Shown here: piece by piece, positions 25,612 through 35,468 of the stretch | Layout: each line of letters begins with the position of its first letter | Position numbering within the stretch: the stretch's first letter is position 1 | Source of the DNA: Sphingobacterium sp. PCS056 | Lineage (GTDB): Bacteria > Bacteroidota > Bacteroidia > Sphingobacteriales > Sphingobacteriaceae | Direction: 5' to 3' | Length of the DNA: 64,000 bases | Assembly (NCBI RefSeq): GCF_023273895.1 | Contig: NZ_CP096883.1 | Location: 3,410,001-3,474,000, forward strand | The notes under the pieces: generated by a model | Told to the model about the DNA's origin: nothing | Database searches by the model: none | The model's input: the letters and a program-made list of their open reading frames with translations, nothing else | Made by a program: the position numbers and the translations under genes

Positions 25612-27180
25612 TCAGATTTCCTCCATCAATTGATAATTAAAAAGTTGAGGATAATTTTTAGTGAGTTCAGATTTCCAATTATGCATTTGGAAATCATCAT
25701 TTCTGATTCTACCATCCGGGTCCATCAAAACATACCTGGGGATCCCGTTAAACTTAAATAGTTCGCGCAATGCCATATACTCATCTGCAGATACTCTATA
25801 TGATTCAGACATATCATTTTCAACAATATAATTCTTATAAAAATCCACATCTGGTGTACCCACATTATCCGTTACGAAGACAAATACCAAATTCGGATTA
25901 TCCTTGAATTTTAACCGTTTTTCCTTCATTGATTCTATGCCTTGGCGACACGGTCCACACCATTGTGCCCAAAAGTCGACGATCACGACCTTACCACGAT
26001 ATTTATCTGTCATCTTGGTAAAGAGAGCACCAGCAGGAGTATTTGGTAATAAATAGCCGTCTTTGGATATTTTTACACGCTCCGCCAATTTAAGTGCTTC
26101 ATTTTTTAAATCTTTATTGGTTAATACTGTTAACAGATCACCTGTTAAATTTGTAATCTTTATGGTATCTGTAGCATAATCTAATTTAGGCTTCAAGGTA
26201 CGCAATTTAGCAACTTCTGTAACTAAGGTATTGGCTATTGTCGGATTAAACTTTTTATTTGCCGAATCCTGCACCAAGTATAAGTTGCCTTTAAACTGAC
26301 GATTCAAGGCATTATTATATTCTTGTGTACGAAAAAGTGGTGAAAATTCGAAAAGATTGATAAAACTTGAAAATTCATTTGGTACCAACAAAGCAAAATC
26401 GTTTAGGTCTAATCGAGCCATAAAATTAAAATAATCGGTCGGAAGAGGTTCTTTAAGAAAGGAATTTTTAGGATCTTCCCTTAAAAGACTTTTTTTTGTC
26501 ATTTGGAGATCCATTAATTGTGTCGCATAGTAAAGTGCAATATCTGTATGGATCAGATTTTTTAATTTGGGTGAAAATCCGGATTTCCTAAAACGTACGT
26601 CTACTTCATTTTGCACCGAATCCCAAGCAGAAATAATTTGCATTTTGCCTTGTGAAATAGGTTGTTCTTTTAATATCTTTTCCAGATTCTGGTAGAAGGC
26701 CCGAGGATTCTTTCCCCAAGCAAAATCTTTTAATTGTTGGTTTTCGACAGCAAGAGGTCCCTCAAAACCTATTAATTCGAGGTTTTGATCTTGAGTAACT
26801 TTGAATCGCAAAGCTAACGTTTGCCCAGGTTCAATATAAAATGTAAACCTGTCATTTCTATATTTTATATAGGAAATTTCAGGATGTGTCACAGGGTAGC
26901 TCGCTTCAAAACGACCATCAGGAAAGATCTGAACGGTTGTTGGATAATCTTCCCAAGTCAGCTGATTGCTACTATATATTATGCCACTTGTAAATTCCGA
27001 TTTAGGATTATAACCCTCAATAAATCCAATTAGTCTTACGGTATCAAATTGGAAGAAATTGTCCTTATAACTTACTTTATTTGTTTTTACTTTAGCCTTT
27101 GCTAGTTCTTTTAATATCCAGCTGTTCGGATCGGGTTCAGCTGATTGGTTTAGTGACATCTGTGCAGTAGCACAATACAA
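25612..27180 (-). CDS. TlpA-like thioredoxin-domain protein, start frameshifted
   Basis: A 522-aa protein. Residues about 375-515 are a TlpA-type thioredoxin domain with FWAQWCGPC (CxxC near 406). The N-terminal 300 residues are a beta-rich region typical of Bacteroidota periplasmic thioredoxin-like proteins. The open frame begins at a TTG inside what should be a signal peptide. An ATG at 27218-27220 would give MKYLLCLFFPL... if the run of eight A (27194-27201, plus strand) were seven. So the true start is probably at 27220 and is off frame by one base: a sequencing slip, phase variation or a real lesion. Confidence 0.7.
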   Translation of the reverse strand: MYCATAQMSLNQSAEPDPNSWILKELAKAKVKTNKVSYKDNFFQFDTVRLIGFIEGYNPKSEFTSGIIYSSNQLTWEDYPTTVQIFPDGRFEASYPVTHPEISYIKYRNDRFTFYIEPGQTLALRFKVTQDQNLELIGFEGPLAVENQQLKDFAWGKNPRAFYQNLEKILKEQPISQGKMQIISAWDSVQNEVDVRFRKSGFSPKLKNLIHTDIALYYATQLMDLQMTKKSLLREDPKNSFLKEPLPTDYFNFMARLDLNDFALLVPNEFSSFINLFEFSPLFRTQEYNNALNRQFKGNLYLVQDSANKKFNPTIANTLVTEVAKLRTLKPKLDYATDTIKITNLTGDLLTVLTNKDLKNEALKLAERVKISKDGYLLPNTPAGALFTKMTDKYRGKVVIVDFWAQWCGPCRQGIESMKEKRLKFKDNPNLVFVFVTDNVGTPDVDFYKNYIVENDMSESYRVSADEYMALRELFKFNGIPRYVLMDPDGRIRNDDFQMHNWKSELTKNYPQLFNYQLMEEI

Positions 27181-27220
27181 AGAGAATAAGGGGAAAAAAA
27201 AGGCACAATAAATATTTCAT

Positions 27221-27881
27221 AATTTCAGGTTATCGGTGACAATAAAGTTAAATAATTTAAACTAAAAAAGGAATATAAAATCGATGTTATTATTTCTCTT
27301 TCCAATATATGAAATACACCATAATATTGTTATTAGCGGTCAGTAACGTCCAAATAAAATTATATGATCAAAGAGCATAGTTACTTGTGCACTCAGGAAT
27401 TTAGATCATTTAGCGAAGCTCTAAGTCAATAATATTATATTTCATTTATTAAGATAATGATATTAATGTCTTCATCGTATTTTTAAATACCATAATTTAG
27501 AAATCAATGATAAAGAGATTACGGTAACTGCTTTATAAATATTGCAAATTTAAGACTGGAGAAAAAAGTACCAATACCATAGAGGGGAGAGAAGTCCTGC
27601 GTTATTTTGATCTCATTTCAGTAACAGCTGTTATTGGAGCCAATGCTTTGAGTGAAATAGGAGCCAGCTTCGTAGCGTTTGCTTCGCAGATCCCTTCGGG
27701 ATTTTTCGGTGGGCGCTACCGCAATTATGAAAACAAATGACAAGAGCTATATAAGAGCGTAGTATATGCCATCACTATTAAGTAGTACATATATCCTAAT
27801 TTTTGATTCTTTAGGTCCACGATCTATAGTAGCTGGAAGCCAGTTTACATTATTCGATCTTTACAACTCCCTACGTTGAGA
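27221..27881. other. Intergenic stretch with YbjQ relic
   Basis: 27221-27567 is AT-rich with no gene that I can see. 27568-27772 is a YbjQ-like gene relic (separate entry). 27773-27881 holds nothing recognisable. Confidence 0.5.
27568..27772 (+). pseudogene. YbjQ-like relic with 30-bp hairpin insertion
   Basis: Contains the TNTIEGREVLRYFD to YENK region of the YbjQ-like family without its start codon. Relative to 53730-53900 it carries about 29 extra bases (AGCGTTTGCTTCGCAGATCC and on) inside the ASFVDFFGG codons, the same as in the 41.9-kb copy. There is no Rpn gene or terminator beside it. Confidence 0.65.
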
Positions 27882-28679
27882 TTATCGATTATAACCACAG
27901 GTAAATACTTTTAAAGCGCCATTTTGGACTTGTGCAAAAATTTCAATATAGCTTTTCACAACTCGACCTCCTAGTATCCTTGGCTGCCATACAGATCCAG
28001 ACTGCTGTAGTGAACGAAGTATTTGGTTGCCTACTTTGTCATTACCCATTAACATTTGCATATTGTTTATATATCCTTTCTGATCAACTATACCTTTAAA
28101 AAGATAATGAGTTTCTTTATTTATATTTCTAATGCCAGGAATATCCTTATTTAAATTTTCTTCTAAGACAGCGTTACCCTTTTTGTAACTAGCATTGAAT
28201 CCTTCATAAGGGATACTGGAAAGTTCACGTTGAACTTTTGTTCCTTTATGCAACCATTCTGTTAGCATGTATTTTAGACTATCTTTTGTCAGTATTGCAG
28301 TTATTGTGTAGTTTATAAGTTCATTTTTTTCATCATATTTTTCATCAATTATTTTTAAGTTATATATTGGATAATCTGGTATTTTTAAATTGGGATAGTC
28401 TCTTTTTAAAAGGAATAAATCACCTGGAAATTTTAAATAGAAGTAGGATTTTCTATTTTGTCCGGCTTTCTTATTTTCATATTTAAAAAAAAGTTCTATA
28501 GGTTCATTTTTGTCGTAGTTAATAATTAAACTATCTAAATCTTGATTTTTTTCAAAATAATCTGAGTGACAATTATTTAATCCGTTAATAGTCAGATCTT
28601 TTAGTCTGTGAGATTGAGCAATACAAAAGTTACCATTTAGAAATGTAATGGTAAGTGGTAAAAACAAAAATATTTTCAT
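27882..28679 (-). CDS. Secreted protein with TonB-like C-terminal domain
   Basis: A 265-aa protein with a signal peptide (FLPLTITFLNGNFCIA). The last about 75 residues (YLFKGIVDQKGYINNMQML ... ILRSLQQSGSVWQPRILGGRVVKSYIEIF) have the TonB C-terminal pattern: strand, helix, W-x-P, then G-x-x-V. Without a membrane anchor or proline-rich linker it is not a standard TonB; it may be a ligand-binding variant. Function unknown. Confidence 0.55.
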   Translation of the reverse strand: MKIFLFLPLTITFLNGNFCIAQSHRLKDLTINGLNNCHSDYFEKNQDLDSLIINYDKNEPIELFFKYENKKAGQNRKSYFYLKFPGDLFLLKRDYPNLKIPDYPIYNLKIIDEKYDEKNELINYTITAILTKDSLKYMLTEWLHKGTKVQRELSSIPYEGFNASYKKGNAVLEENLNKDIPGIRNINKETHYLFKGIVDQKGYINNMQMLMGNDKVGNQILRSLQQSGSVWQPRILGGRVVKSYIEIFAQVQNGALKVFTCGYNR

Positions 28680-28953
28680 TCTATATATTATTTTCGGTTA
28701 GTCATATATTAAAAGTTATATTGTGTAATACACAATATCGTAGGAATAAAGATTTGTATCATCACCAGCTGAAAAATGATTTTCTGTAAAAGCAGTGAAT
28801 GATACGTTGTCTTGAATACTAGCATTATCCGTTTTTTATGAGTCTAATTATCTGAACCATTTACTATTGCTGAATGTGCTATAAATCGATCCTCTGAAGA
28901 TTTATATCTGTATCTATATTCCAATAATCAATTTTTGTTCAATGCATTTTAAC

Positions 28954-29865
28954 TTAATTATTATTCAATAATTTCGCTAGTTTTTTTGGTGTACTAATAC
29001 TCATTGTCCCGTCATCATTTTTTTCTTTTATGAAACATTCATAGTTTCCATTAAAATACCAAAAGAAATCAAGAGTTATATTACCTGGGTCTTCATCAAA
29101 ACATTGTTCAACTGTCGGATAGATTGTTACGATAACGTCTAAGATATCAGCTTCTGAAATGGGATATAGAAAGGCAGTTCCTTTTGTTGGTAAAGCAATC
29201 AAAGTTCCAAATTGTCCAATAGTGAAGTCTAAATCTTGTTCAATTAATAATGTATATGAACTTGAAAAGTCGCCATTAAGTAATACAAAGACATCGTATT
29301 TATCTTCATATGTGTATTGTTTAATTTCTATTTCTTCTTTTCTTAAGTTATTTTTTGCAATTTCAAATAATTGGATCTCATCTACTTCCCAAAGATGTAC
29401 TTTGCTTTTTTCTACATAATGAAATTGATCTTCAAAGTCAAAGACCAAAAATGTCAATAAATTGGGATAGCTTTTTTGATAAACGAAATCTTCATTGTTG
29501 GGTAAAATATCGTCTGCTTTCAGTAATATTTTAAGAAATTGCTTTGCATAATCAAAATCCTTGTAAAGGTAGGTGTATGCTTTTGATTGGTCTTTTAATT
29601 TACTGAAGTGCGTTTGTATTACAATATCTTGTTCCTCATTATTTACTTGTATGTATTTCCTTAGAAGGTTGTCTAAATAGAAATGTGCTTCTAGGCTGTT
29701 TTCTTTTTCATACACAATGTCACCATTGTTAAAACTTATAACTTTATAACCTAGATACTTAAGTGTTAACAGACATTTCTTCAGAAAGATTTCATAAGAT
29801 TTTTCGTCTATAAGGTTTGAGTAATCTTCAGGAAGAATGGTTCTCTTTTTAAAAATATTAAACAT
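28954..29865 (-). CDS. DUF1444-like protein
   Basis: A 303-aa soluble protein. The middle (PNLLTFLVFDFEDQFHYVEKSKVHLWEVDEIQLFEIAKNNLRKEEI) resembles the DUF1444 (YtpQ) family, where a similar VxxxDLxxWxVxxxELxxxAxxNL pattern follows a LVYD-like strand. The first 25 residues (MFNIFKKRTILPEDY) also fit. The assignment is by memory and moderate at best. Alternatively an immunity-type protein. Confidence 0.45.
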   Translation of the reverse strand: MFNIFKKRTILPEDYSNLIDEKSYEIFLKKCLLTLKYLGYKVISFNNGDIVYEKENSLEAHFYLDNLLRKYIQVNNEEQDIVIQTHFSKLKDQSKAYTYLYKDFDYAKQFLKILLKADDILPNNEDFVYQKSYPNLLTFLVFDFEDQFHYVEKSKVHLWEVDEIQLFEIAKNNLRKEEIEIKQYTYEDKYDVFVLLNGDFSSSYTLLIEQDLDFTIGQFGTLIALPTKGTAFLYPISEADILDVIVTIYPTVEQCFDEDPGNITLDFFWYFNGNYECFIKEKNDDGTMSISTPKKLAKLLNNN

Positions 29866-30356
29866 TGTCTATTGTTGCGATCAGTTTTAAATTAATGCCA
29901 AGAACAATGTTGGTGAAACAGAACTTTATATTACCCTTGTCACTTACTCATGTATTGGTAAAACTAATATATAAAAAAATGATCAATGTTCGTAAAAACT
30001 AATATAACACTCACATAACACAAAATTTATTTATGTTTCTTCTTGTCTTAAATCCCAACTCTTCAAATCTGATGATAAATGAATCAAATGCACGGATGAG
30101 GAATAGTTTTTTCGCAAGAATTGGCATTTTCGTAAACGTTTACAGTTTTATTGACTGTCACTAAATCCTCAATCTTTCCTTTAAAAAATCAATCCTTACA
30201 TTATATTTGGCTAAATATTTTAGTCTTGTAATTCAGTTGTTTATCAAGTTGTGTAAATTTCATATGTATTTTAGCTAAATATATTAGTATATTTGATCGA
30301 GTATTTATACCTTTAAAGTATAAACAACAGACGGGATAGAGATGATTTTTTAGAAA
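29866..30356 (+). promoter_or_regulatory. Control region of the repair cassette
   Basis: 491 bp with no gene. It contains two copies of CTAA-N5-TTAG (30211-30223, spacer ATATT; 30275-30287, spacer ATATA) 64 bp apart, and a -7-like TACCTTTA at 30308-30315, about 40 nt before the start of the DinB-type gene at 30357. Similar CTAA-N5-TTAG sites occur at 40607 and 51357. Candidate damage-responsive operators; the binding protein is not in the window. Confidence 0.5.
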
Positions 30357-31535
30357 ATGGAACGGAATATAGTGCATTGTGATCTTGACACATTTTTTGT
30401 GTCCGTAGAGCGTTTGCTCAACGTAGGGCTGGTGGATAAACCTGTGCTTATCGGTGGGACTTCCGATCGGGGTGTGGTCGCATCCTGCTCGTACGAAGCT
30501 CGTAAGTATGGTGTACACAGTGCCATGCCCATGCGGCTGGCATTGCGTATGTGTCCCGAAGCAATCATTGTCAGGGGTGATCATGACCTGTACAGTCATT
30601 ATTCTTCTATGGTCACCGAGATTATCGAAGAGGTGACACCTGTGGTTGAAAAAGCCAGTATCGATGAGCATTACCTCGACGTGACCGGTATGGACCGCTT
30701 CTTTGGATGCTGGCAGTGGACGCAGGAACTACGGCAGCGCATTATAAAAGAAACAGGATTACCCATCAGCTTTGGACTGTCCGTCAATAAAACCGTTAGC
30801 AAGATTGCTACAGGTCAGGCCAAACCATCCGGTGAACTGTTTGTCAACAGCGGTACCGAAAAAGGCTTTTTAGCACCGCTCTCCATCCGGAAGATCCCGA
30901 TGGTAGGCGAGAAGTCCTACACCTTGCTCCGCAATATGGGCATCAGCAAGATCGGTACCCTGCAGCAGATGGAAGCCTTCACCATGAAGCATGTGATGGG
31001 GGAGAACGGAGTCACCATCTGGCGTAAAGCAAACGGTCTCGATGATTCCCTTGTACTGCCATTTCGGGAGCAGAAATCCATGAGCAAGGAAACAACTTTT
31101 GAGCAGGATACCATTGATATGGATCTGCTGCGCCGAACACTGATCGGTATGGTCGATACCCTTGCATTTGAGCTTCGCAAAGATCAGAAACTCACCAGCA
31201 GTATCACCCTCAAAATCCGTTACAGTAATTTCGATACCCATACCCAGCAGGTCAAGGTAGCCTTCACCAACTCGGATAAGCTTATTACCGAAAAAGTAAT
31301 GGCACTATTTAAAAAGCTCTACAGCCGGCGCATGCTTATCCGCCTCATCGGAATCAAGTTTTCCAATCTCATCTATGGCGCCTATCAGACCGATCTGTTC
31401 AATGACAGCAGTGACGAAGTCAACCTGCTACAGGCCATGGACAAGATCCGCTTACGCTACGGCAGCCAGTACCTGATGAAAGGCATCTGTGCTCCCGATC
31501 CGACGGCGAAGAAAGGAGGGAACCATGCTCCTTAA
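30357..31535 (+). CDS. dinB: Y-family DNA polymerase (DinB type)
   Basis: A 392-aa translesion polymerase. Palm motifs are HCDLDTFFVSVE (Asp9, Asp11 region) and SIDEHYLD (Asp103, Glu104), and the finger motif YEARKYGV is present. The helix-hairpin-helix region (KIPMVGEKSYTLLRNMGI) and little-finger domain follow. It copies damaged templates with low fidelity. The last 11 nt overlap the start of the dnaE-type gene, so the two are coupled. GC content is visibly higher than in the flanks, as in the rest of the cassette. No beta-clamp motif was checked. Confidence 0.88.
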   Translation: MERNIVHCDLDTFFVSVERLLNVGLVDKPVLIGGTSDRGVVASCSYEARKYGVHSAMPMRLALRMCPEAIIVRGDHDLYSHYSSMVTEIIEEVTPVVEKASIDEHYLDVTGMDRFFGCWQWTQELRQRIIKETGLPISFGLSVNKTVSKIATGQAKPSGELFVNSGTEKGFLAPLSIRKIPMVGEKSYTLLRNMGISKIGTLQQMEAFTMKHVMGENGVTIWRKANGLDDSLVLPFREQKSMSKETTFEQDTIDMDLLRRTLIGMVDTLAFELRKDQKLTSSITLKIRYSNFDTHTQQVKVAFTNSDKLITEKVMALFKKLYSRRMLIRLIGIKFSNLIYGAYQTDLFNDSSDEVNLLQAMDKIRLRYGSQYLMKGICAPDPTAKKGGNHAP

Positions 31536-34461
31536 TCTGCACAGTTACTATAGCCTTAGACATGGCACCTTAAGTCTCGACGAACTGCTGGAAGGCATGC
31601 TTACCAATGGCTACGATACTGCCGTGCTCACCGATATCAACAACAGTACCGGTTCGATAGACTTTATCCGCAAAGGCCAGCAGGCAGGACTCAATATTCT
31701 GGCCGGCATGGAATTCCGTCAGGACGACACCTGCTGTTTTATCGCCATTGCACAAAATGAACGGGGCTTTAGCGAGATCAATGCCTACCGTACACAGCTC
31801 AATTTCGAGAACGCAAAAGTTCCTCTGCAGGCACCAGAGTTCAAGGAAGTATTTGTCATCTATCCCTTGCAGCGCATGGGCAGTTTTGCCCTGAAAGACT
31901 ACGAATATATGGGTATCCGTCCGTCGGAGCGGAGCAAGGCGATCCTGATGGATAAGCAGTTGCTTTCCAAAGCCGTTATACTGGCACCCGTAACATTCCG
32001 CACGGCAGATCATATCTTTCATCGTCAGCTCAGAGCTATTGATCACAATCTGCTCATCTCGCAGCTCTCGGACGAACAAGTAGCACCTGTCGATGAAGTT
32101 TTTGTACCCAAAGCACGGCTGATGAAAATCTATGCCGATCTCCCACAGCTCTTGAACAACACCCATCGATTGTTGGCACAATGCCGCTTTCAGATGGATT
32201 TCCACAGCGTGAAGAACAAAGCTACCTTCACCGGAAATCGGTATAATGATAAACAGCTCCTGCTCAAATATACCGGAGATGGATTCGAACACCGCTATGC
32301 CAAGAACGACCCCATAGCCCGGGAACGCATAGCACGCGAACTGGAAATCATTGAACAGCTCAATTTTTCCAGTTACTTTCTCATCACGGACGATATCTGC
32401 CGTTATGCCCGTCATCGCGATTACCATTACGTAGGTCGGGGTTCCGGTGCCAATTCCGCAGTTGCTTACTGTCTGGGCATTACTGATGTCGATCCCATTG
32501 CCCTCAAACTACCTTTCGAGCGTTTCCTCAATCCCAAGCGTAAAAGTCCGCCCGATTTTGATGTTGACTTTAGTTGGCGAGACCGTGACGATATGTATGA
32601 CTATATTTTCAACCGTTATCAGCACGGCTATACCGCGCTAATGGGAGCGATGAGCACCTTTCGGTCACGGAGTATCCTGCGAGAACTTGGCAAAGTTTAT
32701 GGCCTCCCCAAATCCGAAATTGACCGTCTTGTACACGAACCCGAGCATATGCTCAATAAAAATGAAGTGACCAATACCATCTTGAGCGTCTACAACCGTA
32801 TGGCCGATTTTCCCAATCAGCGGACCATCCACGCCTCCGGAGTGCTTATTTCCGAACAGCCATTGGTCAGTTATTGTGCGGTCGACTATCCGCCAAAAGG
32901 ATTGCCGACCATGCAGTTTGATATGTATGTCGCCGAAGAAATCGGATTTGAAAAATTCGATATCCTGTCCCAACGCGGTATCGGTCATATTAAAGACTGT
33001 CGGGAGATCGTACATGCCAATCAGGGCATTACGATTGATACCCGTCAGCCAAAACGATTTTTCGAAGATCCGCATATCGCCCAGCAGCTTCGCTCGGCCA
33101 ATACCATCGGCTGTTTTTACATCGAGAGCCCCGCCATGCGGCAGCTGCTAACCAAACTGCATTGTGACGATTACCTTACGCTCGTTGCCGCATCCTCCAT
33201 CATCCGACCAGGTGTATCGAGCAGCGGCATGATGGCTGCCTTTATCCAGCGGCACCATGACCCCAGTCAGGTGGTATATCCGCATCCCGTATTCAAAGAG
33301 CAGCTGGAAGAAACCTATGGTGTCATGGTTTATCAGGAAGACGTGATGAAGATCGCCAATGCCTACGGTGGGCTGGATATGGCCGATGCCGATGTCCTCC
33401 GTCGTATGATGTCCGGTAAATACAGAAGCAAAGATCACCTCATCGAGATCGAGGGGAAGTATTTTGACAACTGCAAGGCAAAAGGGTATGACGAAAAAGT
33501 GAGCCGGGAGATCTGGCGGCAGATGGAGAGTTTTGCAGGGTACTCGTTCAACAAAGCCCATTCCGCCTCCTTTGCTGTCGAGAGTTATCAAAGTCTCTAT
33601 CTCAAGACCTATTTTCCACTCGAATTTATGGTCAGCGTGCTCAACAATTATGGCGGTTTTTATAACCGCAAAGTCTATGTCAACGAAGCCCGTGTCGCGG
33701 GCGCTACCATCTGTCTGCCCTGTATCAACCGGTCGGAGTATCAGACCAGCATTCATGGCAGCGATATCTATCTCGGTTTTGACTGCATGCAGCACGTAGA
33801 ATCCAAACAAGTTGAACGGTTAATAGAAGAGCGGACGCGTAATGGGTTGTACCAGAATCTTGAACAGTTTATCAGACGTACAGGTACTGGGCTCGAGCAG
33901 TTGATCATTCTTATCCGTATCGGTGCATTTCGCAGTTTCGGTAGCAGTAAAAAAGAACTGCTCTGGGAAGCACATCTTTTGCTGAACAAGCACACAAAAG
34001 CGAGTCCAAGTGCCGAACTGTTTGAATCCAATAGCCGAAAACCCGTTTTGCCCCCTTTGGATAGCCACATCCTGGAGGACTATTATGATGAGATGGAACT
34101 TATCGGTTTCTGTGTCAGCGGTACCCTCTTTGATCTTGCCCGGAGTGATTTTCGGGGCGATGTGCAGAGCCGTGAACTGATGGATCATGTCGGTAAGACC
34201 GTACGTATGGTAGGCGATTTTGTAGCCGAAAAGTTTGTTAAGACCAAGCGTGGCGAGCTGATGAAATTCGGCACCTTCCTGGATATCGAAGGCAAGTTTT
34301 TCGATACCGTACATTTTCCACCCTCGCTCGTGCAATATCCATTGCGGGGAGCAGGTATCTACCTCATAGAAGGGAAGGTGGTGCAGGAGTTTGGTTGTCC
34401 ATCACTGGAAGTGATCCGCTGTGCCAAGATGCCCCTTAAGCCAGATCCAAGGAGTATATAA
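31525..34461 (+). CDS. DNA polymerase III alpha-type polymerase (mutasome DnaE)
   Basis: About 978 aa from the ATG at 31525, which follows a strong AAGGAGG and is preferred over an in-frame start at 31489. It has an N-terminal PHP domain (LHSYYSLRHGTLS ... LTDINNSTGS), the C-family palm PPDFDVDF (residues 342-348) with a third acid near 479 (EKFDIL), fingers, and a C-terminal OB region. Length and pairing with a Y-family polymerase fit DnaE2-type error-prone polymerases rather than the larger replicative one. The gene carries its own homologous fragment 14 kb upstream. Confidence 0.85.
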   Translation: MLLNLHSYYSLRHGTLSLDELLEGMLTNGYDTAVLTDINNSTGSIDFIRKGQQAGLNILAGMEFRQDDTCCFIAIAQNERGFSEINAYRTQLNFENAKVPLQAPEFKEVFVIYPLQRMGSFALKDYEYMGIRPSERSKAILMDKQLLSKAVILAPVTFRTADHIFHRQLRAIDHNLLISQLSDEQVAPVDEVFVPKARLMKIYADLPQLLNNTHRLLAQCRFQMDFHSVKNKATFTGNRYNDKQLLLKYTGDGFEHRYAKNDPIARERIARELEIIEQLNFSSYFLITDDICRYARHRDYHYVGRGSGANSAVAYCLGITDVDPIALKLPFERFLNPKRKSPPDFDVDFSWRDRDDMYDYIFNRYQHGYTALMGAMSTFRSRSILRELGKVYGLPKSEIDRLVHEPEHMLNKNEVTNTILSVYNRMADFPNQRTIHASGVLISEQPLVSYCAVDYPPKGLPTMQFDMYVAEEIGFEKFDILSQRGIGHIKDCREIVHANQGITIDTRQPKRFFEDPHIAQQLRSANTIGCFYIESPAMRQLLTKLHCDDYLTLVAASSIIRPGVSSSGMMAAFIQRHHDPSQVVYPHPVFKEQLEETYGVMVYQEDVMKIANAYGGLDMADADVLRRMMSGKYRSKDHLIEIEGKYFDNCKAKGYDEKVSREIWRQMESFAGYSFNKAHSASFAVESYQSLYLKTYFPLEFMVSVLNNYGGFYNRKVYVNEARVAGATICLPCINRSEYQTSIHGSDIYLGFDCMQHVESKQVERLIEERTRNGLYQNLEQFIRRTGTGLEQLIILIRIGAFRSFGSSKKELLWEAHLLLNKHTKASPSAELFESNSRKPVLPPLDSHILEDYYDEMELIGFCVSGTLFDLARSDFRGDVQSRELMDHVGKTVRMVGDFVAEKFVKTKRGELMKFGTFLDIEGKFFDTVHFPPSLVQYPLRGAGIYLIEGKVVQEFGCPSLEVIRCAKMPLKPDPRSI

Positions 34462-34561
34462 ACAATTTTAATTAGCGTTTAGTTATTGTTCTTTGATAAC
34501 TTTATGCAGTTTTTGTTCGCATTTATATTCACGAATTGCTATATTTTCAAAAATATAAGAA

Positions 34562-35056
34562 ATGGATATAACCCTGGTCAAATATATAGAAGATGACTTT
34601 GATTCTTTTAAAAGAATGGTAAGTGATGAGGAGACAATGAGATTCATAACCGGAATAGTTTGGACAGAAGACGATGCAAGATTACAGTTCGATGCAATGC
34701 TGCGAATGAATACTCAACACGAAAAATTAGGCTTTTTTAAAGTAGTCAATCAGAAAAACGAATTTATAGGAAACTGTTCACTGGAATCCTACAAATATGA
34801 TGCTGCAATTCTTGAAATTGGCTATGTCCTTAAGAGAGAATTTTGGAGAATGGGCTATGGAACGGCAATTCTACAACAGCTCGTTTACAAAGCCAATAAT
34901 TCATATCCAAACATGGATGTGATTGCGATAATCGATCCGGAGAATGAGGCTTCAAGAAAATTACTTTGCAAAAATGGTTTTGAAAGCTATTTCAGAGGAA
35001 TGGAAGATGGTAAGTTTTCTGAAAAGTTTATATTGAAAAATCTGCACGCAGACTAA
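34562..35056 (+). CDS. GNAT family N-acetyltransferase
   Basis: A 164-aa enzyme with the acetyl-CoA binding turn RMGYGTAIL (near residue 98) and the closing DPENEASRKLLCKNGFE block of the RimJ/RimL-like GNAT type. Acceptor unknown. It stands between the dnaE-type gene and the 157-aa gene. The relic at 17.3-18.0 kb has those two directly adjacent, so this gene was inserted. Its last about 34 bases belong to a 146-bp direct repeat. Confidence 0.8.
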   Translation: MDITLVKYIEDDFDSFKRMVSDEETMRFITGIVWTEDDARLQFDAMLRMNTQHEKLGFFKVVNQKNEFIGNCSLESYKYDAAILEIGYVLKREFWRMGYGTAILQQLVYKANNSYPNMDVIAIIDPENEASRKLLCKNGFESYFRGMEDGKFSEKFILKNLHAD

Positions 35057-35167
35057 ACCGTCATTTTCTTATATTCGTATCAAAAACGCGATACCGTTAT
35101 GCTTTACAATCCATTTGAACAACTCACCCGTGCTACCTTTCAGGAATTTCTGGAACAGGGCTATCGT
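35022..35167 (+). repeat. 146-bp direct repeat, left copy
   Basis: Starts in the last codons of the GNAT gene (AAAAGTTTATATTGAAAAAT) and ends in codon 23 of a truncated copy of the 157-aa gene (MLYNPFEQL..., broken after CTATCGT). It matches 36959-37104 with few differences and has identical length. The two flank a 1.8-kb segment with the DUF1016 nuclease gene. Confidence 0.85.
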
Positions 35168-35212
35168 CAGTGTTTGTGTTTATTAAGCAATCATAGATAC
35201 CTGTTTTCACTG

Positions 35213-35431
35213 CTATTTCTGTGATTGATCACCCGAGGTATCTGTTTTTTTGAGCTTTGCATGAATAGCTAGCAAAGATTCATATTCTTTTTTCGATTTT
35301 TCCAAGTAACGCTCTTTTTCAATAATTACTTTATCTTGCTCTTTTATTCTTCTTCTTAAATATAAAATAAAGATCAAGCCAATAAAAATTGCCATTAGTA
35401 TGATGATCATAAGGATGATAAGTATCTGCAT
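35213..35431 (-). CDS. Single-span membrane protein with coiled coil
   Basis: 72 aa: a transmembrane helix (residues about 2-25, LIILMIIILMAIFIGLIFIL) followed by a charged coiled coil (KEQDKVIIEKERYLEKSKKEYESLL). It lies 37 nt downstream of the DUF1016 gene on the same strand, inside the segment bounded by the 146-bp repeats. A partner role is possible but unproven. Confidence 0.5.
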   Translation of the reverse strand: MQILIILMIIILMAIFIGLIFILYLRRRIKEQDKVIIEKERYLEKSKKEYESLLAIHAKLKKTDTSGDQSQK

Positions 35432-35468
35432 AATATATGGATTTAGATATCTATTATAAAATTTTTCA

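Noticed and set aside
25449..25640. 63-aa plus-strand frame
   Set aside because: No start signal, poor composition, and it overlaps the end of the TlpA-like gene.
30201..30671. Minus-strand open frames over the DinB-type gene
   Set aside because: They overlap a clear polymerase gene and have no motif; long antisense frames are expected in this higher-GC stretch.
31489..31535. Upstream start for the dnaE-type gene at 31489
   Set aside because: It would read MLPIRRRRKEGT before the PHP domain; the ATG at 31525 has a strong AAGGAGG and fits the family start.
31570..33810. Three long minus-strand frames over the dnaE-type gene
   Set aside because: Antisense shadows of a well-supported gene with no domain signature.
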